In this document: in pieces, positions 23,801 through 32,167 of the stretch
Position numbering within the stretch: the stretch's first letter is position 1
How the letters are laid out: each line of letters opens with the position of its first letter
Origin: Opitutia bacterium Tous-C1TDCM
GTDB taxonomy: Bacteria > Verrucomicrobiota > Verrucomicrobiia > Opitutales > Opitutaceae
Assembly: GCA_002288455.1 (NCBI GenBank)
Contig: NEUS01000036.1
Coordinates: 1 to 33,853 of the forward strand
Reading direction: 5' to 3'
DNA length: 33,853 bases
Position numbers and translations under genes: made by a program
Notes under the pieces: generated by a model
The model's database searches: none
What the model saw: only the letters and a program-made list of their open reading frames with translations
Told to the model about the DNA's origin: nothing

Positions 23801-24517
23801 ATGATCGCCCTCGTCGCTTCGCACCCGGGCGAACGCCGCGCCCTGCTCGCGCTCTGCGACAGCCGGCAACTGCCGGCGATCGAATGCGCCAGCCTGCGGA
23901 TCTTTCTCCGCCGGCTCGCGGCGGATCGCCCGGGCCTCGTCGTCACCCGCACGCGGCTCGTCGACGGTTTCGCCGACCAGGTCATCACCGCCGTCCGGCA
24001 GGAAGCCGGCACGCAGCCCGCCCGCGTCGTGGTCATTGCGCCGGCGGGCACTCCGCACACCACCGAAGCCCGCTACATTGCCCTCGGCGCCGATCTGGTC
24101 CTGCGGGACCCGGTGCATCCGGAGGTGCTGGCGGCCTATCTCGTCCGTCTCGGCTCGCAACCCGCCCCGGCCTCCGTCCTGCGGCCGGCCACCGCGGTGA
24201 TCGCGTCGCTCGCGTTCGCCGGCGCTTCGCTCGATCCGCTCCGGCGGCACCTGCGCAAAGGCCGGCGCGGCATCGTCCTCACGCCGCGCGAGGTCGCGCT
24301 CGCCCGCCTGCTGGCCGAAACCGCCGGCACGGTGGTTTCCTACGACCGCCTCTTCGACGAGATCCTCGGCCGGCGTTTCGACGGCGAAACCGCCAACCTG
24401 CGGGTCCTCCTCGGCAAACTCTGCGCTTCCTGCGCCGCCGTCGGCATCCGCCTGCGCGCCCGGGTCGAGGTCATCGCCAAGGCCGGGTACCGCTACACGG
24501 CGCCGCCCGCCCGGTAG
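23801..24517 (+). CDS. OmpR/PhoB-type winged-helix regulator with a receiver-like domain lacking the phospho-Asp
   Basis: A 238-residue regulator. The N-terminal ~120 residues follow a receiver fold (MIALVASHPGERRALLALC; VVVIAP; ALGADLVLRDPVHPEVLAAYL) but have no acidic pair after the first strand. At the phospho-acceptor position the sequence reads LVVTRTRLVDG with no Asp at the strand end. The C-terminal domain is a winged helix: IVLTPREVALARLLAETAGTVVS, a recognition-helix region with LRVLLGKLCA, and a closing KAGYRYTA hairpin, typical of OmpR/PhoB effectors. It starts 21 bases after the preceding gene. Control probably comes from protein contact or expression level rather than phosphorylation. 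A pair of TTACGG repeats with PhoB-like 11-bp spacing lies just downstream. Confidence 0.82.
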   Translation: MIALVASHPGERRALLALCDSRQLPAIECASLRIFLRRLAADRPGLVVTRTRLVDGFADQVITAVRQEAGTQPARVVVIAPAGTPHTTEARYIALGADLVLRDPVHPEVLAAYLVRLGSQPAPASVLRPATAVIASLAFAGASLDPLRRHLRKGRRGIVLTPREVALARLLAETAGTVVSYDRLFDEILGRRFDGETANLRVLLGKLCASCAAVGIRLRARVEVIAKAGYRYTAPPAR

Positions 24518-24531
24518 TCCGCCCCCCGGAG

Positions 24532-24576
24532 CGGCCAACGGACGTTACGGAAAAATTACGGCCGGGCCGTTGGCCG
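24532..24576. repeat. 10-bp inverted repeat enclosing the TTACGG pair
   Basis: CGGCCAACGG (24532-24541) is perfectly complementary to CCGTTGGCCG (24567-24576), with 25 bases between. It starts 14 bases after the winged-helix regulator stop. It could be a terminator/attenuator hairpin between the two regulator genes or a dyad operator framing the direct repeats. Confidence 0.7.
24545..24561 (+). promoter_or_regulatory. TTACGG direct repeats spaced 11 bp: candidate winged-helix regulator operator
   Basis: TTACGG occurs at 24545-24550 and again at 24556-24561, separated by AAAAA, so the two copies lie 11 bases apart on the same face of the helix. OmpR/PhoB-family effectors bind head-to-tail repeats with just this period. 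The site lies between the winged-helix regulator and the LuxR-type gene and may couple one to the other. Inference from spacing only. Confidence 0.45.
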
Positions 24577-24671
24577 GACGCCCGGGAATGCATCCGAATG
24601 GACCCATCAACCCGGTTCGTTCCCACCCCGTCCCGGACCGGATCCTCCCGCTGCGTCACCCCGTCCACCCC

Positions 24672-25421
24672 ATGAGTGCCATCCTGATCCTGAAGCCCGA
24701 TACGCTGTACGCCGAAATTCTCCGGCAACGTCTCCTCACCGTCTATCCGGGCGCCCGGATCGAATCCGTCGCCACCGTCGGAGCCGCCCAAGAGCGCCTC
24801 CAGGCCGCCCGCTACGATCTCCTTGTCACCGGCGTCGGTCCTCAGCTCGGCGGCGATGTCCTCGATCTCCTTTCCGCCTGCCAAGGCACCGCTTCGCGGG
24901 TCCGCCGCTCCCTCGTGATCGCGAGTCCCAACGACTACCGCGAACTCAGCACCCTGCGGCTGCTCGGCGTGCCCGCCGTCTTCGACTCCAGCACCGAATC
25001 GCCGGAGCAGTTCACCGCCGCCGTCCGCGCCGTCGCCGACGGGAAATGCTACTGGAGCGCTTCCATTCTCGCGTTCATGCAACGCAGCCGCGCCACCTCC
25101 AACGCCCTCTTCGCCCTGCTGACGAACTTCGAGCAGGTCGTCCTCTCCGTGATCGGCGACGGCTGCGACGATGTCGTCGCCGCCGAAGAGCTCGGCGTCA
25201 CCGTCGCCACCGTCTCCGCCGTGCGCCGGGGCCTGCACCGCAAACTCGGCGTCCAGCACCGCGGCGAACTCGTCCGCGTCGCCGCCCAGCAGGGCTTCAT
25301 CCGCTTCACGCCCGCCGGCGTCGAACGCCCCGGCTTCGGCCTGCTGCGCGCCTCCTACCATGGCCGCCGCCCGAAAACCGCGGCCGCCAACGAAGTCGCC
25401 GTCGGTCCCTCCGGCAAGTAA
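24672..25421 (+). CDS. LuxR/NarL-type regulator with a receiver-like domain lacking the phospho-Asp
   Basis: A 249-residue regulator. Residues 1-120 resemble a receiver (SAILILKPDTLYAEILRQRL, RYDLLVTGVG, SLVIASP, LLGVPAVFDSSTES), but the phospho-acceptor position in LLVTGVG is not Asp and the switch Lys is missing. Residues about 150-215 form a LuxR-type helix-turn-helix: LTNFEQVVLSVIGDG, then VVAAEELGVTVATVSAVRRG and LHRKLGVQHRGELVRVAA. The ~35-residue tail is Arg/Pro-rich and of unknown use. ATG 24672 is chosen because the receiver fold begins immediately; the longer frame adds 34 unlikely residues. With the preceding gene it gives two DNA-binding outputs that apparently cannot be phosphorylated in the usual way. 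Confidence 0.82.
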   Translation: MSAILILKPDTLYAEILRQRLLTVYPGARIESVATVGAAQERLQAARYDLLVTGVGPQLGGDVLDLLSACQGTASRVRRSLVIASPNDYRELSTLRLLGVPAVFDSSTESPEQFTAAVRAVADGKCYWSASILAFMQRSRATSNALFALLTNFEQVVLSVIGDGCDDVVAAEELGVTVATVSAVRRGLHRKLGVQHRGELVRVAAQQGFIRFTPAGVERPGFGLLRASYHGRRPKTAAANEVAVGPSGK

Positions 25422-25487
25422 ACCCGGCGCGCCGCCCGGCGCCGCTTTCGCCTTGCCGCAACCCGCCGTCCGGCGGGCAATCGCCGC

Positions 25488-26321
25488 GTGCCCACCGTCG
25501 CGCAGGTTTCCGGACTCTTCCTCTACCCCGTCAAATCCCTCGGCGGCATCGCCGTCCCGACCGCCGAACTCGACGCCCTCGGCCTCGTCGGCGACCGCCG
25601 TTTCCTCGTCGTCGATCCCGCCGGCCGCTTCGTCACCCAGCGCACCCTCCCGCGCATGGCGCTCATCGGCACCGCCCTCACGGCCGACTGCCTGGTCTTG
25701 CGTCACGCCGATGCCGCCCCGCTCTCCGTCTCCCTCGCCCCCGACCCCGGCGCCCCGCTGCTTCGGGTCAGCGTCTGGGGCAGCGAAGGCCTCGCCGCCG
25801 AAGATTGCGGCGACGCCCCGGCCCGCTGGCTCGAAGCCCGGCTCGGCGTTGCCTGCCGGCTCGTCCGGATCGGCCCCGCTTTCCATCGACCCATCTTGAA
25901 ATCGGGGAGCGCGCGGCTGGGCGATGTCGTCACCTTCGCCGACGCCTACCCCTTGCTCGCCCTCGGCGAGGCTTCGCTCGCCGACCTCAATGACCGTCTC
26001 GTCGCCTCCGGCGAAGAGCCCGTCCCGCTGGACCGCTTCCGGCCGAATCTCGTCCTCTCCGGCTGCCCCGCCTACGCCGAAGACACCTGGCCGACCTTCC
26101 GCATCGGCTCCGCCCTCTTCCGCGCCGGCGGCCCCTGCGCCCGCTGCATCATGACCACGACCGATCAGCAATCCGGCGCCCGCGGCCCGGAACCGTTGCG
26201 CACCCTCGCCCGCTACCGCCGCGATGCCGCCAAGCCGTCGGACGTGAACTTCGGCCAGAACCTGATCCACGAAACCAAAACCGGCCGCATCCGCGTCGGC
26301 GATACCGTCTCGGTTCCCTGA
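25488..26321 (+). CDS. MOSC-domain protein (YcbX/mARC-like molybdenum cofactor enzyme)
   Basis: A 277-residue protein with an N-terminal MOSC beta-barrel (VSGLFLYPVKSLGGI, LVGDRRFLVVD, FVTQR) and a MOSC domain that includes LDRFRPNLVLSG and GPCARCIMTTTDQQSG. Cys217-Cys220 align with the PCxRC motif, where one Cys ligates molybdenum in mARC/YcbX enzymes that reduce N-hydroxylated compounds. There is no C-terminal ferredoxin domain, unlike E. coli YcbX, so an outside electron donor would be required. The GTG at 25488 gives Met-Pro-Thr-Val immediately before the barrel and is the natural start. It lies 66 bases after the LuxR-type gene and is probably not part of the signalling set. Confidence 0.9.
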   Translation: MPTVAQVSGLFLYPVKSLGGIAVPTAELDALGLVGDRRFLVVDPAGRFVTQRTLPRMALIGTALTADCLVLRHADAAPLSVSLAPDPGAPLLRVSVWGSEGLAAEDCGDAPARWLEARLGVACRLVRIGPAFHRPILKSGSARLGDVVTFADAYPLLALGEASLADLNDRLVASGEEPVPLDRFRPNLVLSGCPAYAEDTWPTFRIGSALFRAGGPCARCIMTTTDQQSGARGPEPLRTLARYRRDAAKPSDVNFGQNLIHETKTGRIRVGDTVSVP

Positions 26322-26400
26322 CCTCCCCGCACGCCCGCCCCGCCGCCGCGCCGTTTCCCGTTTCCGCTTCCGCCCCTTTCCCCGCCCTCGCCGCTCCGCC

Positions 26401-28605
26401 ATGAAGACCTTCGCGCTCATTTGCCTCGTCTGCTGCCTGACCTTCGCCGCCACCGGCGCGGAACGCCCCGAAACCGACCGCTGGCGCGAACAGGCCGGCC
26501 GGGTCACGATTTTCCGCGACACCTGGGGCATCGCCCACGTTTACGGGAAATCCGACGCCGACGCCGTCTTCGGCCTGCTCTACGCCCAAGCCGAGGACGA
26601 CTTCAACCGGATCGAACTCAACTACGTCAACGCCCTCGGCCGACTCGCCGAGATCGACGGCGAAGCCGCCCTCGCCGCCGACCTGCGCATGAAACTCTTC
26701 GTCGATCCCGCGGACCTGCAGGCGCGGTTTGCCTCCAGCCCGGTCTGGCTCCGCGAGCTGATGCAGGCGTTTGCCGACGGCCTGAACTTCTTTCTGCACA
26801 CGCGGCCCGACGTGAAGCCGAAGCTCATCGTGCGCTTCGAGCCCTGGATGGCGCTCGCGTTCACCGAGGGCAGCATCGGCGGCGACATCGAATCCATCGC
26901 CCTGCCGCCGCTCGCATCCTTCTACGGCCTGAAATCGCCCGCGCCCGCCGCGCCGGCGCCCACCCCCGCCGTCCGTCCCGTCCTCCCCGAATCCCGCGGC
27001 TCCAACGGTTTCGCGATCGCGCCCGCCCGCAGCGCCTCCGGCCACGCCCTGCTGATGATCAATCCGCACACCTCGTTCTACTTCCGCCCCGAAATCCACG
27101 TCGCCAGCACCGCCGGCCTCGATGCCTACGGCGCCGTCACCTGGGGCCAATTCTTCGTGTATCAGGGTTTCAATGACCGCGTCGGCTGGATGCACACCTC
27201 CGGCGGCGCCGATGTGATCGACGAATGGGCCGAAACGGTCGTCGAGCAGGACGGCCGCCCCCTTTATCGCTACGGCCTGGAACTCCGGCCCTTCGCCGCC
27301 AAGACCATCGCGTTGCCCTACCGCACCGCGGACGGCGGCCGGGCCGTCCGCACCGTCACCGCCTGGTCCAACCACCGCGGCCCCGTGATCCGCAAGGCCG
27401 ACGGCAAATGGATCACCGTCCGGCTGATGTTCTCGCCGATCGACGCGCTCTCCCAGTCCTACCTCCGGACCAAGGCGCGCACCTACGCCGAGTTCCGCCG
27501 CACGATGGAGCTGCGGACGAATTCCTCCAACAACACCGTCTACGCCGACGCCGACGGCACCATCGCCTACTTCCACGGCAATTTCGTGCCCGTGCGCGAC
27601 CCGGCCCTCGATTGGCGACGGCCCGTCGACGGCACCTTGCCGGCCAACGACTGGCGCGGCCTGCACGCGCTCGACGATCTCATCGCGCTGCGCAATCCCG
27701 CCACCGGCTGGATCCAAAACACCAACAACTGGCCCTTCGCCGCCGCCGGCGCCGCGAGTCCGAAGCGCGAGGCCTTCGCCCCCTACATGTGGCGTACCAC
27801 CAACCCCGGCTACGGCGCCGAGAATCCCCGCGGTCTCAACGCCGTCCGCGTCCTCGACCGCGAACGCGCCTTCACCCTCGATTCCCTCATCGCCGCCGCC
27901 TACGACCCGCGGCTCGCCGCCTTCGAATTCCTGCTGCCGCCGCTCTTCGCCGCCTTGGACGCGCTGCCCGCGGCCGATCCGCTCCGGGCCCGCCTCGCCG
28001 GCCCCGTCGGCGTCCTGCGTACTTGGGATTTCAATACCGGCGTCGGCTCCGTGCCCGCCGCCCTCGCCATCCTCTGGGCGCAGGATCTGGCGACGACGTT
28101 TGCCGCGCGGATCAAGGCCGAGGACGCCGTCGTGCACGAATTCCTGCGCGACCGCCTGGCCGCCGCCGACCGCCTCGCCGCCCTCGATCGCACGCGCACG
28201 CGGCTCGAGCGCGACTTCGGTTCTTGGCAGACGCCGTGGGGCGAGATCAACCGCTTCCAGCGCCTGAGCGGCGAAGTGAAGCCCGTGCACGACGACTCCA
28301 AGCCCAGCCTGCCCATCGGCTTCGCGCCCTCGGCCTGGGGTTCGCTCGCCGCCTTCGGCACCGCCGCCGACACCGGCACCAGGCGCATCTACGGCAACCG
28401 CGGCAACAGCTTCGTCGCCGCCGTGGAATTCGGCCCGCGCGTCAAAGCCAAGACCAGCCTCGCCGGCGGCGTGAGCGGCGACCCGCGTTCCCCTTACTTC
28501 AACAACCAGGCCGCCGTCTACGCGCAGGGCAAATTCAAGGACGCCCTCTACTACCGCGACGACATCGAGCGCGCCGCCCTCCGCCGCTACCGTCCGGGCA
28601 AGTAG
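26401..28605 (+). CDS. Penicillin acylase family N-terminal-nucleophile amidohydrolase
   Basis: A 734-residue exported precursor of the S45 family (penicillin G acylase, AHL acylases). A signal peptide (1-20) is followed by an alpha-chain region with VTIFRDTWGIAHVYG and LLYAQAEDDFNR. The autoproteolytic junction is SRGSNGFAIAP: cleavage before Ser201 would expose the nucleophile, with Asn202 conserved. The beta chain has LMINPHTSF and GVTWGQF-like, then FNDRVGWMHTSGGADVIDEW; NTNNWPFAA supplies the oxyanion Asn region. It hydrolyses an amide bond of an acylated substrate in the periplasm; candidates are acyl-homoserine lactones, N-acyl amino acids or a beta-lactam side chain, and sequence does not decide. 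The start at 26401 fits the signal peptide. It is followed by a palindromic repeat that may end its transcript. Confidence 0.9.
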   Translation: MKTFALICLVCCLTFAATGAERPETDRWREQAGRVTIFRDTWGIAHVYGKSDADAVFGLLYAQAEDDFNRIELNYVNALGRLAEIDGEAALAADLRMKLFVDPADLQARFASSPVWLRELMQAFADGLNFFLHTRPDVKPKLIVRFEPWMALAFTEGSIGGDIESIALPPLASFYGLKSPAPAAPAPTPAVRPVLPESRGSNGFAIAPARSASGHALLMINPHTSFYFRPEIHVASTAGLDAYGAVTWGQFFVYQGFNDRVGWMHTSGGADVIDEWAETVVEQDGRPLYRYGLELRPFAAKTIALPYRTADGGRAVRTVTAWSNHRGPVIRKADGKWITVRLMFSPIDALSQSYLRTKARTYAEFRRTMELRTNSSNNTVYADADGTIAYFHGNFVPVRDPALDWRRPVDGTLPANDWRGLHALDDLIALRNPATGWIQNTNNWPFAAAGAASPKREAFAPYMWRTTNPGYGAENPRGLNAVRVLDRERAFTLDSLIAAAYDPRLAAFEFLLPPLFAALDALPAADPLRARLAGPVGVLRTWDFNTGVGSVPAALAILWAQDLATTFAARIKAEDAVVHEFLRDRLAAADRLAALDRTRTRLERDFGSWQTPWGEINRFQRLSGEVKPVHDDSKPSLPIGFAPSAWGSLAAFGTAADTGTRRIYGNRGNSFVAAVEFGPRVKAKTSLAGGVSGDPRSPYFNNQAAVYAQGKFKDALYYRDDIERAALRRYRPGK

Positions 28606-28614
28606 CCCGCCCCC

Positions 28615-28646
28615 GTAGCCCGGGGCTTCACCCCGGGCCTATTCCG
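28615..28646. repeat. Palindromic repeat, copy 1 (GTAGCCCGGGG-type)
   Basis: Starts with GTAGCCCGGGGC and contains a perfect 8-bp stem (GCCCGGGG/CCCCGGGC) around a CTTCA loop. It differs from the copy at 32108-32139 by only two bases out of 32. It is REP-like in appearance and lies directly after the acylase gene, where it could also act as a terminator or stabiliser. Confidence 0.85.
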
Positions 28647-28746
28647 CCCCCTCAACGCGCCGCGCCTTGTGTTTCGCGCGGTGCAACTTCGTCTCGATCA
28701 TCCGGCCCCTCCGCCCGCGGCTCTTCCGCCGTTTCCACCGCCGCTC
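28639..28746 (-). pseudogene. Duplicated 3' fragment of a GGQ release-factor-like gene
   Basis: Positions 28658-28746 match 32190-32278 over 89 bases without gaps at roughly 85-90% identity, on the same strand relation to the neighbouring palindrome. The minus-strand frame encodes a tail with KSRGRRGRMIETKLHRAKHKARR, close to KSRGQKVRMIETKKHRAKHK in the intact gene at 32168-32560. The GGQ catalytic part is absent. The TAG stop falls inside the palindrome. It is evidently a truncated duplicate. Confidence 0.85.
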
Positions 28747-28905
28747 GGGGCCGGCGTTTCGGCCCCGCCATCCTGCCCCTCTGCTTCCCCCTTGCCCGAC
28801 GCCCGGCCCTGCATATCCCAGTTCTGCCCCACCCCGCGCGCCATACGCGCGGCCCCATCCAACCGCCGGTGCCGCTTTCCCGGCCTCGTGCGCCCCAGCT
28901 TCCCC

Positions 28906-31900
28906 ATGTCTACCCCACCTCGCTTGTCTTTGTTCGCGGCCGGCTGTTTGGCCCTGCTCGGCGCCATGCCCCGCTTCGGCTCCGCCGCCGTGGATTCGTC
29001 CGTCGCGCAAACCACGGGTGCCGTCTCCGGTCGCGTCCAGAACGTCGCGACCGGCCAATATCTCAACAACGCCCGCATCACCCTCCCGGGCACCGAGCGA
29101 ACCGTCTTCACCGACCAAAGCGGCAGCTATCGCCTCACCGGCTTGCCGGGCGGCCCGGCGGTTCTCCAGGTGTTTTTCACCGGCCTCGATCCGCTTCTGG
29201 TCCCCGTCACGATCCGCGCCGGCGAAATCCTCGAACAGGACATCGGCCTCACCAGCGCGGCCCGCTACACCACCGATACCTCGGGCACGGTCAAACTCGA
29301 TGCCTTCACCGTCGCGACCGCCCGCGAGACCGACGCCGCCGCCATCGCCATCAACGAGCAGCGCTTCGCGCCGAACATCAAGAACGTCGTCGCCGCCGAC
29401 GCCCTCGGCGACGTCATGGACGGCAACGTCGGCGAGTTCCTCAAGTTCATGCCCGGCATCACCGCCGAGTATGACCGCGAATCCGGCGGCTCCGTCGCTT
29501 CCGTTTCCGTGCGCGGCTTCCCGACGGCGCAGGCCGTTGTCTCCGGCGACGGTCTCCAGATGGCCAACACCGGCAACCCGCAGGGCTCGTCGCGCGTGTT
29601 CCAGTTCACCCAGGTCTCCATCAACAACATCGCCCGCCTCGAAGTGACCAAGGTCCCCACGCCTTCGACGCCCGCCGACTCCATGGCCGGCTCGATCGAC
29701 ATGGTGAGCAAGAGCGCCTTCGAACGCAAAAACGCCCAACTCCGCTACAGCGTCGGCATCTCCGGCAACCACCGCACCGCCCGCCTGCAGAAGATGCCGC
29801 ACACGACCGACGAGCGGGTCTACAAGACCCTGCCGAGTTTCACCTTCGACTACACGTTGCCGGTCACGAAAAACTTCGGCCTCGTCGTCACCGGCCAGAG
29901 CCAGAACCGCTTCATCGAGATGCAGTGGGTACCGCGCGGCTTCAGCACGAACGCCACCGGTGTGGGCGGCGCCTCCATCAGCCGGCCCTACCTGCAATCC
30001 TTACAGCTCAACAGCGTGCCGCGCACCAACGCCCGCAACGCCGTCGGCCTCAAGGCCGACTGGCGCGCCACCCGCAACGGCGTGCTCTCCCTCAACCTCG
30101 AGCGCAGCCGCTTCGTCTCCGACCGCTCCAATGCTTCCATCTCCCTGACCACCGGCACCAACGGCGTGCCTGTCCCCGCCACCGGAGCGCCCCTCACGTT
30201 CGGCGACAACTTCACCTCCGGCGCCACCGGCCGCGGCGCGATCACCATCGGCAACGGCGGCGCCGGCGTCCGCCAGCAGCTCGATACCGAGGCCGTCGGC
30301 CTGCGCTACCGTTACGACGACGGCGACTGGCGCGTCGTCGCCGCCCTCGGTTTCTCGAATTCCTCCGGCGGCTACCAGGACACCATCCACGGGCGTTTCC
30401 GCGCGCTCGTCATCGTCAACCGTGTGCCGGTCCGCGTGAGCTTCGCAGGGATCGACGACGTCCGCCCGCAGTCGATCCAAGTCTTCGACAACGCCGGGCG
30501 GCCCTTCGACCTCGCCAACCTCGACAACTACCAGGTCAACTCCGCCACTTCCACGCCCCGCGTCATCCGCGACGGTCTCGCCAACGGCAAATTGGATGTG
30601 CGGAAAACCCTGCCGGCCCTGTCGTTCCCCGCCGCGTTCCAAGTCGGCGGCCTGCGCCGCGAGCAAACCCGCGATGTCCGCCGCGAGAGCATCAACTGGA
30701 ACTACAACGGCCCCGACGGAAACCCCGCGACGCCCGATTCGCCCGCGCTGTTCCGCAACACCGTCTACGTGAACCAGCCGGAAAATTTCGGCTTTCGGAA
30801 TCTGCCCTTCGTCTCCACGGCCAACGCCCTCCGCGCGTTCCAGGCCAACCCGAACCTCTTTTTCAAGACCGCCGCGCAGGCGACCGCCGAGGAACTCTTC
30901 CGTCTCAACAACTCCGAGTGGCTGCAGGAGGACGTGACCGCCGGCTACCTGCAGGCCGAGCTCGGACTTTTCCGCAACCGCCTGAAAGTTCTGACCGGCC
31001 TCCGCTATGAACGCACCGATGCCGCCGGCCAGGGCGTCCGCAACGAACCCAACGCCGTCTGGGTGCGCAACGCCGACGGCACCTTCGCCCGCACCGCCGC
31101 CGGCGCCCGCATCCGCCGCCCCGAGGCCGGGGCCGTCGGATCCTTGCAGGAACTCGCCGTCACGCGCCAAGAGCGCGGCACCCAGGCCTCGCGCACCTAC
31201 GACGGCACCTACCCGAGCCTGCACCTCACCTGGCAGATCCGCGAAAACCTCCTCGCCCGCGCCGCCTACGCCAAGACCTACGGCCGCCCCGATTTCTCCA
31301 GCATCGTCCCCAATACCACCGTCGACGAAACCGACTTCGGCAACTCCACCCCCGACCCCAACCAGATCCCCGGGCGCATCACCACGCGCAACACCGGCCT
31401 CCGGCCATGGACGGGCGACAACTACGACCTCTCCCTCGAATACTACACGCCGCAGGGCGGCCTGTTCAGCGTCGGCGCGTTCCGCAAAGAGATCCGCGAT
31501 TTCTTCGGCAACGCCGTGAAGGTCGCCACCGCCGCCGACCTCGAGTTGCTCGAGCTCGATCCGCGCTACGTCGGCTGGCAGATCACGACGGCCTTCAATG
31601 TCCCCGGCACCGCGCGCGTCGACGGCATCGAGTTCAACGCCCGCCACTCGCTCCGCCCCCTCGGCACGTGGGGCCGTCATTTCAGCGTCTTCGCCAACGG
31701 CACGAAATTGAAACTCCAGGGCGGCCGCGATTCCGACTTCAGCGGCTTCATCCCGGAGAGCGCCAACTGGGGCTTCGATTTTTCCCGCCGGCCCTTCAGC
31801 GTCATGCTCAAGTGGAATTACCGCGGCGAACAACGCCTCGGCCGCGTGGCCGCCCTCGGCCCCGACGCCTACGAGTATTCCAAGGCGCGCACCCGCCTCG

Positions 31901-32079
31901 ACGTGAACGTCGACTACCAGCTCCGGGCGAACCTCTTCCTCTACGCCAGCGCGCAGAATCTCTTCGACGTTCCGGAGACGCTGCTCCGCTTCGGTTCGCA
32001 AACGCCGGCCTACGCCCGCGTCTCCCAAGTCCTGACCACCGGCGTCCAACTCACCCTCGGCGTCAAGGGCACCTTCTGA
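28906..32079 (+). CDS. TonB-dependent receptor with N-terminal carboxypeptidase-like regulatory domain
   Basis: A 1057-residue outer-membrane receptor for energised uptake of a large or scarce nutrient, probably a carbohydrate-derived molecule. A signal peptide (about 1-28) is followed by a carboxypeptidase-like regulatory domain (about 35-110: TGAVSGRVQNVATGQYLNNA, GSYRLTGLPGG). A TonB-box-like VKLDAFTVATARE comes next, then the plug (about 150-280) with VRGF and VSGDGLQMA. The beta-barrel runs to the C-terminus and ends in Phe (LGVKGTF). Barrel landmarks include GLRYERTDAAGQG and YAKTYGRPDFSSIVPNTTV. Length fits the large receptors of Opitutaceae. ATG 28906 sits right before the signal peptide. 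The gene is flanked on both sides by palindrome plus release-factor-tail copies, suggesting it was inserted or trapped by duplication. Confidence 0.92.
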   Translation: MSTPPRLSLFAAGCLALLGAMPRFGSAAVDSSVAQTTGAVSGRVQNVATGQYLNNARITLPGTERTVFTDQSGSYRLTGLPGGPAVLQVFFTGLDPLLVPVTIRAGEILEQDIGLTSAARYTTDTSGTVKLDAFTVATARETDAAAIAINEQRFAPNIKNVVAADALGDVMDGNVGEFLKFMPGITAEYDRESGGSVASVSVRGFPTAQAVVSGDGLQMANTGNPQGSSRVFQFTQVSINNIARLEVTKVPTPSTPADSMAGSIDMVSKSAFERKNAQLRYSVGISGNHRTARLQKMPHTTDERVYKTLPSFTFDYTLPVTKNFGLVVTGQSQNRFIEMQWVPRGFSTNATGVGGASISRPYLQSLQLNSVPRTNARNAVGLKADWRATRNGVLSLNLERSRFVSDRSNASISLTTGTNGVPVPATGAPLTFGDNFTSGATGRGAITIGNGGAGVRQQLDTEAVGLRYRYDDGDWRVVAALGFSNSSGGYQDTIHGRFRALVIVNRVPVRVSFAGIDDVRPQSIQVFDNAGRPFDLANLDNYQVNSATSTPRVIRDGLANGKLDVRKTLPALSFPAAFQVGGLRREQTRDVRRESINWNYNGPDGNPATPDSPALFRNTVYVNQPENFGFRNLPFVSTANALRAFQANPNLFFKTAAQATAEELFRLNNSEWLQEDVTAGYLQAELGLFRNRLKVLTGLRYERTDAAGQGVRNEPNAVWVRNADGTFARTAAGARIRRPEAGAVGSLQELAVTRQERGTQASRTYDGTYPSLHLTWQIRENLLARAAYAKTYGRPDFSSIVPNTTVDETDFGNSTPDPNQIPGRITTRNTGLRPWTGDNYDLSLEYYTPQGGLFSVGAFRKEIRDFFGNAVKVATAADLELLELDPRYVGWQITTAFNVPGTARVDGIEFNARHSLRPLGTWGRHFSVFANGTKLKLQGGRDSDFSGFIPESANWGFDFSRRPFSVMLKWNYRGEQRLGRVAALGPDAYEYSKARTRLDVNVDYQLRANLFLYASAQNLFDVPETLLRFGSQTPAYARVSQVLTTGVQLTLGVKGTF

Positions 32080-32107
32080 CCCGACGCGCAACGCGAACGC
32101 GCGCGCC

Positions 32108-32139
32108 GTAGCCCGGCGCTTCAGCCCGGGCCTATTCCG
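32108..32139. repeat. Palindromic repeat, copy 2
   Basis: Thirty-two bases beginning GTAGCCCGGCGC, nearly identical to 28615-28646. The stem is CCCGG/CCGGG with a changed inner pair. It lies 28 bases after the TonB receptor stop and 28 bases beyond the end of the convergent release-factor-like gene, keeping the same order relative to that gene's 3' end as copy 1 keeps to the fragment. Confidence 0.85.
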
Positions 32140-32167
32140 TCCGCGCGCCGCCGCCGCAATTCCCGCT

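Larger units (their letters stand above)
28606..28905. other. Intergenic region before the TonB receptor gene
   Basis: These 300 bases contain a palindromic repeat (28615-28646), an antisense remnant of a release-factor gene tail (28639-28746), and a further ~160 bases of pyrimidine-biased sequence with no gene I can support. The plus-strand frame stays open through the region, which would lengthen the TonB receptor by 79 residues, but those residues are the opposite-strand copy of the release-factor tail and are not receptor sequence. Confidence 0.7.

Noticed and set aside
21083..24538. A very long open frame on the minus strand (1151 codons)
   Set aside because: It is antisense to three well-supported signalling genes; its Gly/Ala/Asp/Glu-rich, motif-free product is the usual reverse-strand shadow of GC-rich codons.
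28669..28905. N-terminal extension of the TonB receptor by 79 codons
   Set aside because: The added residues are the opposite-strand translation of the duplicated release-factor tail; the signal peptide starts at 28906.
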